From CAJQPP01 sp041747075 (GTDB taxonomy: Bacteria > Planctomycetota > Planctomycetia > Pirellulales > Pirellulaceae): a DNA stretch of 11,773 bases. Under the pieces are notes generated by a model. It worked only from the letters and a program-made list of their open reading frames with translations. It was not told where the DNA came from and did not search any database. Shown here one piece after another: positions 1 through 6,492 of the stretch (position 1 is its first letter; the number at the start of each line of letters is the position of its first letter). The stretch lies in assembly GCA_041747075.1 (NCBI GenBank), contig JBGTFW010000113.1:1-11773 (forward strand). Reading direction: 5' to 3'. The position numbers and the translations under genes were made by a program.

Positions 1-2440
1 CAAACGACACCAGTGCTTGCGACAGCGCGTCGATGTTCCGCGCGACAATCGATCGTGCCTTGCGAAGTTGTCCCGTGGCGATCGCCGCCCGACCGCTTTC
101 CCCATGACCTGGCATTGCGACCTCATAGCCCATCGCCTCAAGCAATTCGATGGCGGCGACTCCTGCCGGCACGTCGAACCGGTTGGTGAACTCGTCGCAA
201 AAAAACATCACTTTGCCGACCGGGGGGGAGCAAGACATAGCGGCCTTGCGGCGACGGAACCACGCGCGGAGACTCGTGCGATGGAGGGGCGGCATGGACC
301 GAGAGGGATGCATTCCCGCGAACCGCTTGAGCATCCGACCAACCAGCGGGACATGCCATGCCGCGTTGTACAGGGGCGCGAATGGTGCTATCCAATTGTT
401 AATGCGATCGATGTTGGAGAAAATGCGGCTTCGCAGCGGAACTCCATGAGCGTCATGCCACGCCTGAAGAAATTCCGCCTTCATCCTCGCCACATCGACA
501 TTCGAGGGACATTCGCCCCGACAGCCCTTGCAGGCAATGCACAGGTCCATCACGTCCCGCAACTGACGGTCGGCCAGCCGTGTCGGACTGGTTGAGTTCG
601 TGAGGACTTGACGCAGCACGTTGGCCCGTGCCCGTGTCGTATCCAGTTCGTTTCGCGTTGCCATGTAACTGGGGCACATCACGCCGCCAGCATGATGCGT
701 TTTTCGACAAGCGCCCACGCCACTGCACTTTTCGGCCGCACCGAGCAATCCGCCCTGTGAGGAGAAGTCGAAAACTGTTGTCACCTCCCCGGTCCTCGCC
801 GGTCGATCGCGAAGATCATCCGTCATTGATGGCGCGTCGACGATCTTTCCCGGATTGAAGATATTGTCGGGGTCCCAGATGTGCTTCACCTCCCGCAACA
901 ATTCGTAACACGGCTCGCCAAGCATCTTCGGCAGCAACTCGCCACGAAGGCGACCATCACCATGTTCGCCGCTCAGCGATCCACGATACCGCTTGACAAC
1001 GTCGGCGACATCCCATGCAATCTGGCGAAACCGCGCGACGCCTTCGGGAGACTTCAAATCGAGGAGGGGACGCAAGTGCAGTTCTCCCGCGCCAGCGTGC
1101 CCGTAATAAACGCATTCCGCTCCGTAGCGGGTTCGTAGCAACTGCCCGACGTCGTGAACATAGTCGGCTAGGTCTTGCGGGGCGACCGCCGCATCCTCAA
1201 TGACTGTCACGGGTTTTTCGTCACCCGCCGTGTTGGCGATAATGCCAAGCCCCGCCTCGCGAATCTCGTGGATGCGCGCGATCTCGTCATCAAGCCACAG
1301 CGGATGGTGAAAGCCCACGCCGGTCGATTCAAGGTCGGCCTGAATCGATGCGACTTGTTGTTTTACCGCCATCGTCGTTGCTCCGCGCACTTCAATCAGC
1401 AGGACGGCGGCGGGATCGTCGCGAAAATATTCGAGATGCGGACGCAATTCGGTGTTTCGCGCCGCTCCCTCCAGAACCAGCCGATCGACGAGTTCGCAGT
1501 TGTAAACCGAATGCCGCATGACAATGGGGGTCGCCTGCAACGCCTCCGCGACATGGCGAAAGTGCGGGCAATACAGCCCTCGCGCCTTTCCAGGCAATTC
1601 GCTTAACACCACGGTTATTTCTGTCACGAAAAACAGTGTCCCTTCCGAACCGGCGATCAGGCGGCACCAGTTCAGTGGCGGGCCACCAGGTTGAAATGGA
1701 TCACAGTCCAGCAGCCGGTCCAGCGCGTAGCCCGTATTTCGTCGCGTCACGGCCGGTCGCGGGAAATTCTCGCGGATCAATCGCTGGTTTTCGGGACTCC
1801 CCAGCAAGCGAGTCATTTCCCCGACGATTTGTTGAACCGCAAGTGGCGGGTCGCGGTTCAACCCGATCCCGAATTCCGCGAACGATCCATCAGCCAGCCA
1901 GCCGCGCACCGACCGCACGTGATCGCCCGTTGCGCCGAAAACAATCGAGTTCGCGCCGCACGAATTGTTACCGAGCATTCCGCCGAGAGTCGCCCGATTC
2001 GAAGTCGCCGTTTCGGGAGCAAAAAAAAGTCCGTGACCGGCAAGCTGCCGATTGAGTTCGTCGCGAATAACGCCCGGCTCGACGCGCGCCACCCGCTGCG
2101 CTGAGTCGATTTCAACGACTCGATCCATGAATCGCGAGACGTCGACGACGATCCCTTCGCCGACGACCTGACCGGCAAGCGACGTTCCGGCCGCGCGTGG
2201 AATCAGGCCGGTTTTTGCGCGGCGCGCGGCGCGAATCAGTTTTCCGATGTCGTCCGCTGTTCGCGGAAATGCGACCGCGGCAGGGAGGCGCTGATAGACG
2301 GAGGCATCGGTGGCAAACGCACGTCGCGTCAGTTCGTCAAGCGCGATTTCGCCGCGAAAATCCGCCTCCAGCGCGGTGAGTTCACGAATGATTCTGGATT
2401 GGTCCGGGGAATCCCTGTTAACTTGTTTTTCGGAATTCAT
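1..2440 (-). CDS. YdiJ-type FAD and 4Fe-4S oxidoreductase (D-2-hydroxyacid dehydrogenase family), C-terminus cut by window edge
   Basis: An uninterrupted reading frame runs from ATG at 2440-2438 to the left edge: 813 codons with no stop, so the C-terminus is missing. The N-terminal half is a GlcD-like flavin dehydrogenase. Seen are the FAD_binding_4 segment AAGTSLAGQ near residue 83, LGNNSCGANS at about 156-165 and the FAD-oxidase C-terminal motif GEHGDG at 491-496. The second half is iron-sulfur: cysteines C572, C578 and C589 (ending in MCPSY), then a ferredoxin-type CxxCxxCxxxCP at C634, C637, C640 and C644. The visible end begins a domain resembling the CCG domain (KVMFFCDEF). Known members of this fused architecture have about 950-1,020 residues, so roughly 150-200 are missing. 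Family members oxidise D-2-hydroxyacids (D-lactate, or D-2-hydroxyglutarate for E. coli YdiJ) and pass electrons to the respiratory chain; the substrate here is not proven. The start has only a weak ribosome site. The gene diverges from the ALDH7 gene. Confidence 0.9.
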   Translation of the reverse strand, partial: MNSEKQVNRDSPDQSRIIRELTALEADFRGEIALDELTRRAFATDASVYQRLPAAVAFPRTADDIGKLIRAARRAKTGLIPRAAGTSLAGQVVGEGIVVDVSRFMDRVVEIDSAQRVARVEPGVIRDELNRQLAGHGLFFAPETATSNRATLGGMLGNNSCGANSIVFGATGDHVRSVRGWLADGSFAEFGIGLNRDPPLAVQQIVGEMTRLLGSPENQRLIRENFPRPAVTRRNTGYALDRLLDCDPFQPGGPPLNWCRLIAGSEGTLFFVTEITVVLSELPGKARGLYCPHFRHVAEALQATPIVMRHSVYNCELVDRLVLEGAARNTELRPHLEYFRDDPAAVLLIEVRGATTMAVKQQVASIQADLESTGVGFHHPLWLDDEIARIHEIREAGLGIIANTAGDEKPVTVIEDAAVAPQDLADYVHDVGQLLRTRYGAECVYYGHAGAGELHLRPLLDLKSPEGVARFRQIAWDVADVVKRYRGSLSGEHGDGRLRGELLPKMLGEPCYELLREVKHIWDPDNIFNPGKIVDAPSMTDDLRDRPARTGEVTTVFDFSSQGGLLGAAEKCSGVGACRKTHHAGGVMCPSYMATRNELDTTRARANVLRQVLTNSTSPTRLADRQLRDVMDLCIACKGCRGECPSNVDVARMKAEFLQAWHDAHGVPLRSRIFSNIDRINNWIAPFAPLYNAAWHVPLVGRMLKRFAGMHPSRSMPPLHRTSLRAWFRRRKAAMSCSPPVGKVMFFCDEFTNRFDVPAGVAAIELLEAMGYEVAMPGHGESGRAAIATGQLRKARSIVARNIDALSQALVSF

Positions 2441-2489
2441 CGTCCAGGTCGAGTTTGCGGGAAGGGCACCTGTTGTCTGTTGTCGCTTC

Positions 2490-2590
2490 GCAGCAGGTTC
2501 TCTCGCGTTCACGTCGGCCGTCGCGTCGGCCGTCCCCGGTAAACCGCCGGCGCTAGCCGCGGGCGAACGACTTGCAGCAAGTTCTCTCGC
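2490..2590. repeat. Spaced direct repeat in the divergent control region
   Basis: A 17-base word, GCAGCAGGTTCTCTCGC at 2490-2506, recurs as GCAGCAAGTTCTCTCGC at 2574-2590 with one mismatch, start to start 84 bases apart. Weaker similarity continues for about ten bases after each copy (CGTCG in both). Between them lies a tandem pair of 12-base units, ACGTCGGCCGTC and GCGTCGGCCGTC (2511-2534). The copies sit between two divergent genes, so they could be regulator sites, but they could also be duplication debris in GC-rich DNA. Confidence 0.5.
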
Positions 2591-2620
2591 TGGCGCGTCG
2601 AGCCTGTATTCGACGACGCA

Positions 2621-2649
2621 ACGACAAGCTCTCGCAAGAGCCATATAAT
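2621..2649 (+). promoter_or_regulatory. Candidate sigma70-type promoter of the ALDH7 gene
   Basis: A perfect -10 box TATAAT lies at 2644-2649. Exactly 17 bases upstream is ACGACA (2621-2626), which matches four of six bases of the TTGACA -35 consensus, including GACA. Transcription would begin near 2656, giving a leader of about 40 bases before the ATG at 2696. The box stands out because the surrounding DNA is very GC-rich. It is a prediction from consensus only. Confidence 0.55.
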
Positions 2650-2695
2650 ACCCTGTCGACGCCTCGCGCATTCCTCTCAACCTGGAAATTCAGCC

Positions 2696-4234
2696 ATGCA
2701 TTCCGTCGCACCCGACACACTCCTCGGTCTCACGGGCATAGAACCACTCAATCCGGGGGCTTGTTCCGGCCGCGATCAGTGGATTACCAGCGAATCCGGC
2801 AATGAACTGGTTTCCCGTTCGCCTCACGACAACAAACGGATCGCGGCCGTGACGACGGCATCTCGATACGAGTACGAACAAGTCGTTGCAAACAGCGAGA
2901 AAGCATTTACTGCCTGGCGAGAACGCCCCGCGCCAGCCCGCGGCCACGTGATCCGCGACTTGGGGAACCTGCTCCGCGAGAATCTGGAACCGCTGGGCGA
3001 ACTGGTCTCGCTTGAAATGGGCAAGATTCGCGCCGAGGGGATCGGTGAGGTTCAGGAGATGGTCGATATCTGCGAATTTGCAACGGGACTTTCCAGACAG
3101 CTTTGCGGCTCGACGATGCATTCGGAACGGCCGGGTCACCGCATGTACGAACAGTGGCATCCGATCGGACCGGTCGGCATTATCAGCGCGTTCAACTTTC
3201 CGGTGGCCGTGTGGGCGTGGAACGCGGCGCTGGCTGCTGTCTGCGGTAACACGATGATCTGGAAACCCTCTCCATTGACGCCGCTTGCGGCGATCGCCGT
3301 CCAGCACTTGTGTAACCGCGTGATGGCTAATCACGATTGTCCAGGCGTGTTCAATCTGTTGATTGGAACGAATGAGGAGATCGGCCAGCGTCTGATTGAT
3401 GATACGCGATTGCCGCTTGTCAGTTTTACCGGCTCGTGCGCAACAGGAAAACAAGTGGGCGAACGGATCGCACGGCGGATGGGCAAGTCCTTGCTCGAAC
3501 TCGGCGGAAACAACGCGATTATCGTCGAGGCGGACGCGGATCTCGACCTGGCAACCCGAGGTATCGTCTTTGGAGCAGTTGGGACCGCTGGTCAACGTTG
3601 CACGACGACAAGGCGCCTGCTCGTCCACAACGCGATTTTTGACGAGCTGCTCGATCGCGTCGTGCGAAGTTACGGGCAAGTCAAAATCGGCAACCCGCTG
3701 GAACCGGGAACGTTGATGGGACCACTCGTAACCCCGGACGCCGTGAGTCGAATGACGGAGGCCGTGGGTGCAGCGATCGCCGAGGGGGGACAGATTCTTT
3801 TTGGAGGCCACGTCCTCAACGACCGGCCAGGCAACTACGTCGAGCCAACGATCATTCGGATGTTTTCACAATCCGATCAGGTTCGCAAGGAGACCTTTGC
3901 CCCGATTCTCTACGTGATGAATTACGAGTCGCTGGACGAAGCGATCGAAATTCAGAACAGTGTCTCTCAAGGCTTGTCGAGCGCGATTTTCACAACCAGT
4001 CTACTGACCGCCGAGCGATACCTTTCCGTGTCTGGATCGGACTGCGGCATCGCGAACGTCAATATTGGAACAAGCGGAGCGGAAATCGGCGGTGCCTTTG
4101 GCGGCGAAAAGGAAACGGGCGGCGGGCGCGAGGCAGGCTCCGATTCGTGGCGCGCCTACATGCGGCGCCAGACCAACACGATCAACTGGTCCAACAACCT
4201 CCCGCTTGCCCAGGGAATCAGCTTTTCAACTTAG
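2696..4234 (+). CDS. amaB: ALDH7/antiquitin-type aldehyde dehydrogenase (2-aminoadipate semialdehyde / piperideine-6-carboxylate dehydrogenase)
   Basis: This is a full-length, 512-residue NAD(P)-dependent aldehyde dehydrogenase. Catalytic residues fall at the textbook positions: Asn167 in FNFPVAVW, Lys190 in WKPSPLT, the general base Glu268 in ELGGNN and the nucleophile Cys302 in GQRCTTTRRL. The tail FGGEKETGGGREAGSDSW followed by YMRRQT and LAQGI is characteristic of ALDH7 (antiquitin), which oxidises 2-aminoadipate 6-semialdehyde, in equilibrium with piperideine-6-carboxylate, to 2-aminoadipate in lysine breakdown. Other small aldehydes, such as betaine aldehyde, are known side substrates, so the physiological role is inferred from the family. 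No signal peptide is seen, so it is cytosolic. ATG at 2696 gives an N-terminus of normal length; its ribosome site is weak (GGAA). It is transcribed away from the YdiJ-type gene, and its stop lies 8 bases before a tandem repeat array. Confidence 0.93.
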   Translation: MHSVAPDTLLGLTGIEPLNPGACSGRDQWITSESGNELVSRSPHDNKRIAAVTTASRYEYEQVVANSEKAFTAWRERPAPARGHVIRDLGNLLRENLEPLGELVSLEMGKIRAEGIGEVQEMVDICEFATGLSRQLCGSTMHSERPGHRMYEQWHPIGPVGIISAFNFPVAVWAWNAALAAVCGNTMIWKPSPLTPLAAIAVQHLCNRVMANHDCPGVFNLLIGTNEEIGQRLIDDTRLPLVSFTGSCATGKQVGERIARRMGKSLLELGGNNAIIVEADADLDLATRGIVFGAVGTAGQRCTTTRRLLVHNAIFDELLDRVVRSYGQVKIGNPLEPGTLMGPLVTPDAVSRMTEAVGAAIAEGGQILFGGHVLNDRPGNYVEPTIIRMFSQSDQVRKETFAPILYVMNYESLDEAIEIQNSVSQGLSSAIFTTSLLTAERYLSVSGSDCGIANVNIGTSGAEIGGAFGGEKETGGGREAGSDSWRAYMRRQTNTINWSNNLPLAQGISFST

Positions 4235-4242
4235 CTGGGCCG

Positions 4243-4362
4243 AAGCTGGCAGCTTGCCCCACGTGTAACCCGGCAAGCTGGCAGCTTGCCCCACGTGTAA
4301 CCCGGCAAGCTGGCAGCTTGCCCCACGTGTAACCCGGCAAGCTGGAAGCTTGCCCCACGTGG
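4243..4362. repeat. 32-base tandem repeat with palindromic core, between convergent genes
   Basis: There are three full 32-base units, starting at 4243, 4275 and 4307, and a partial fourth from 4339 to about 4361. Units differ by only a few bases. Each contains an inverted repeat, perfect in the middle copies: GGCAAGCTG-G-CAGCTTGCC at 4272-4290 and again at 4304-4322. This is followed by CCCACGTG, which includes the palindrome CACGTG. The first copy has a changed outer left arm, and the last has CTGGAAG in place of CTGGCAG. The array nearly fills the 139-base gap between the ends of the ALDH7 gene and ispD. It may act as a two-way transcription end or be an expanded palindromic element. There are no spacers, so it is not CRISPR. 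Confidence 0.93.
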
Positions 4363-4373
4363 TCTGGCAGTCA

Positions 4374-5105
4374 TTACGAGGAAAACGGGTGAAATGGCAT
4401 GTCAAGCCGCGGACCGGGCAGCGCCTTGAGAATCGCCGCGGCCAGTTTCAGGTCGCCACGCCGCGTGATCTTGATGTTCAGCGGCGACCCCTCGACGACG
4501 TGAACGCGGCGACCCGTCCGCTCAATCAATTCCGATTCGTCGGTTGGCGGCCGCCCCGAACGGGCTCGAAAACCCTCCTCCAGCCAATCGCGTCGAAAGA
4601 CCTGGGGCGTCTGGGCAAGCCATTTCCCCTCCCGCGACACGGTTTCGCTCACGACGCCGTCAACGACCGACTTGAGCGTGTTTGTCACCGGCGTGCCAAG
4701 TATCGCGGCACCATGTTTTCGTCCCGCCACAACGACCGCGTCAATGTCCTCACGGGTGACGCAAGGCCGCGCGGCGTCGTGGACCAGGACAAACTTCGAT
4801 TCAGGGCTGACTTTTTGAAGGCCCTTCTCGATGGAATCGGCCCGCTCCGCGCCGCCATGAACGACGTCGATTCCAAGGATCGCGACATTCGCGCCAAACC
4901 GCGACATGAAGTCCTCATGATCCTCACCGGCGATGACAATGATCAACTGGCCGACATCGTCGCGGCTGAGAAATCGTTCCGCCGAATGGAGCCAGACCGC
5001 TTTCTGATCGAGTCGCGCAAAAGGTTTCTTCTGGTGCTTGTCCGCGTACCGTTTGCTTTGTCCCGCCGCCGCGAGGATAACCGACAAGTCCTTTTCCATA
5101 TTCAT
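4374..5105 (-). CDS. ispD: 2-C-methyl-D-erythritol 4-phosphate cytidylyltransferase
   Basis: IspD joins CTP and 2-C-methyl-D-erythritol 4-phosphate to give the CDP derivative, the third step of the non-mevalonate (MEP) isoprenoid pathway in the cytosol. The 243-residue product matches the usual length (about 230-240). Seen in order are the nucleotide-binding LAAAGQSKR (11-19) with Arg19, Lys27 in the KKPF segment, GGAERADSI (84-92), the family signature VHDAARP (108-114) with Asp110, TPVTNTLK (138-145), QTPQVF (165-170), TDESELIE (188-195) and EGSPLNIKITRRGDL (205-219) with Lys212 as the conserved C-terminal lysine. ATG at 5105 follows AGGCG; ATG at 5099 is possible and would remove two residues. 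IspF is not adjacent. The gene follows the HtrA gene at 152 bases and ends next to the tandem repeat. Confidence 0.95.
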   Translation of the reverse strand: MNMEKDLSVILAAAGQSKRYADKHQKKPFARLDQKAVWLHSAERFLSRDDVGQLIIVIAGEDHEDFMSRFGANVAILGIDVVHGGAERADSIEKGLQKVSPESKFVLVHDAARPCVTREDIDAVVVAGRKHGAAILGTPVTNTLKSVVDGVVSETVSREGKWLAQTPQVFRRDWLEEGFRARSGRPPTDESELIERTGRRVHVVEGSPLNIKITRRGDLKLAAAILKALPGPRLDMPFHPFSS

Positions 5106-5171
5106 GAAAGCGCCTGGCTGGACAGCGTACGGTTGTCAGTGAAGTAGTGTGAATCGCGGTGTTTGTAGCTC

Positions 5172-5232
5172 CCGTTGCCAAACGGCGGGTATTCCGTTTC
5201 GCTAACAAATATCCACGCGTTGGCAAGCGTGG
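5172..5232. other. Two small hairpins between the htrA-type gene and ispD
   Basis: The 152-base gap (5106-5257) contains CCGTT-GCCA-AACGG (5172-5185) and CCACGC-GTTGGCAA-GCGTGG (5213-5232). GTTGCCAA in the first and TTGGCAA in the second are also complementary, so alternative pairing is possible. On the minus strand these follow the protease stop codon. Neither is followed by a run of T, so this is not a standard intrinsic terminator. Function is unknown. Confidence 0.35.
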
Positions 5233-5257
5233 CAACGTCGAACATGGCGCTGTCCAA

Positions 5258-6394
5258 CTAGCTGTCGGTTTTGAGCGTGACATTGACGTTCATCTCGCGC
5301 CGGTCGCGCTCAATCGTAAATTTGACCGTATCGCCTGGCTGGTGCTTTTCCACTTCGTCAAGCAGACCGTCCCACGAATCGACCGCGACACCGTTGACGG
5401 CCTTGACAATGTCCCCCGGCGTCTCGTTCTGCAGGACGCGGGAAACAACGATCCGGTCGCCAACGCGGCGCAGTTCGACCGAGTAGGCCCCGCGCAATCC
5501 GGCTTTTTCGGCAGGACCGTTCGGCTCCACAAGTACGATCATCATGCCGCGCCGCGTCGAGGTGACATTGTAAATCCCCGAAGTGGGACGAACGACCCGT
5601 CCGTTTTCGATCAGTTCGGGGACGACGCGACGAATGGTATTGACGGGAATCGCGAATCCGACGCCGCTATTCTGTGCGACCATTTGATTGGCGCTGGCGA
5701 TGGCGGTGTTCATGCCAATCAGATTGCCGGAACTATCGAAGAGCGGACCACCTGAATTACCCTGATTGAGGGCCGCATCGACCTGGATCACGGACTTGAT
5801 CATCCGTCCGCGCGCCGATTTGGACTCAAGCGTCCGGTTCAGGCTGGAAACGATTCCCACCGTCAGCGTCCGTTCAAGTCCGAACGGGTTGCCAATTGCG
5901 AGCGCCTTTTGGCCGACCCGCAAGTTCGTTGAATCGCCAAGAGTCAGCGGCAGAAGCGATCCTTGCGGCGCGTCGACGCGAAGGACCGCGATATCATTTT
6001 GCGGGTCAACGCCGACAACGCGCGCAGCGACCGACTCACCATCGAACAATGTCACGCGGACGCGGTCGCTCTCCTCGATCACGTGGTAATTGGTCACAAT
6101 ATGGCCTTCCTTGTCGTAGACCCAGCCGCTGCCGGAACCCTCACCGGTCACGGGACGGTAGAACGGATCGTACCCGGCGTATTCCGTCTGAATATTCACG
6201 ACGCTTCGATTGCTGTTTTCGTACACACCGACGTTGATCGACTCGTCGGAAGTCAATGTCGACGGGTGGGCCGGATTCGACGAAGGCGATGTTGGAGGCG
6301 CAACACCGGGCGGCTGAGCGATCGTCGCGTGACACCAGCAAAACGACGCAATGCAAATCACCAGGCAAGTCAATCGGTTCACTTGACAACGCAT
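5258..6394 (-). CDS. Secreted HtrA/Deg-family serine protease with one PDZ domain
   Basis: This trypsin-like protease probably degrades or refolds damaged envelope proteins. With the start at 6394 it has 378 residues. The N-terminus is a signal peptide: RLTCLVICIASFCWC is hydrophobic, with likely cleavage after ATIA. A Pro/Ser-rich linker follows. The catalytic triad is intact: His104 in VTNYHVI, Asp134 in NDIAVLRV and Ser214 in GNSGGPLF. A single PDZ domain covers about 273-375, with GPAEKAGLRG and, after an insertion, TPGDIVKAVNG. The frame also has an ATG at 6436, but 6394 is preferred because AAGGAG lies 7 bases upstream and the protein then begins directly with the signal peptide. Having one PDZ domain makes it more like DegS, HhoA or plant-type Deg than DegP; the lack of a retained membrane anchor is inferred. 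It follows the OleC-like gene at 98 bases. Confidence 0.93.
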   Translation of the reverse strand: MRCQVNRLTCLVICIASFCWCHATIAQPPGVAPPTSPSSNPAHPSTLTSDESINVGVYENSNRSVVNIQTEYAGYDPFYRPVTGEGSGSGWVYDKEGHIVTNYHVIEESDRVRVTLFDGESVAARVVGVDPQNDIAVLRVDAPQGSLLPLTLGDSTNLRVGQKALAIGNPFGLERTLTVGIVSSLNRTLESKSARGRMIKSVIQVDAALNQGNSGGPLFDSSGNLIGMNTAIASANQMVAQNSGVGFAIPVNTIRRVVPELIENGRVVRPTSGIYNVTSTRRGMMIVLVEPNGPAEKAGLRGAYSVELRRVGDRIVVSRVLQNETPGDIVKAVNGVAVDSWDGLLDEVEKHQPGDTVKFTIERDRREMNVNVTLKTDS

Positions 6395-6401
6395 TCCAGC
6401 A

Positions 6402-6407
6402 CTCCTT
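6402..6407 (-). promoter_or_regulatory. Strong ribosome binding site that fixes the protease start
   Basis: The minus strand reads AAGGAG here, followed by seven bases and ATG at 6394-6392. The upstream in-frame ATG at 6436 has no comparable site. This supports a start 14 codons inside the longest open frame and places the signal peptide at the very N-terminus. Confidence 0.75.
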
Positions 6408-6439
6408 GAAGTTATCGTGGCAAGCCGGACCAACATTTT

Positions 6440-6488
6440 CCGGACGGGCTGCTCCGCAAACAGTTTTATTTCTCAGCGACCCGTCCGG
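6440..6488. repeat. Nine-base perfect inverted repeat between oleC-like gene and protease gene
   Basis: CCGGACGGG (6440-6448) and CCCGTCCGG (6480-6488) are perfect reverse complements separated by 31 bases. The pair lies just after the OleC-like stop codon (6495-6493) and before the protease ribosome site. It could be a weak terminator or attenuator, or a regulator site for the protease gene. The loop is AT-rich (TTTTATTT), and no terminal T run follows on the minus strand. Confidence 0.5.
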
Positions 6489-6492
6489 CAAG

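Noticed and set aside
17..2379. Several plus-strand open frames of 60-192 codons at the left end
   Set aside because: All lie opposite the continuous 813-codon flavoprotein frame, which has motifs throughout.
2690..3811. Long open frame (373 codons) on the minus strand inside the ALDH7 gene
   Set aside because: It lies wholly opposite a gene with intact catalytic residues, resembles no family, and is the usual by-product of GC-rich codon use.
4243..4362. CRISPR array
   Set aside because: The copies are directly adjacent with no unique spacers, and no cas gene is present.
4350..5147. Open frame of 265 codons on the plus strand across ispD
   Set aside because: It is antisense to a clear ispD, has no recognisable motif and starts inside the tandem repeat.
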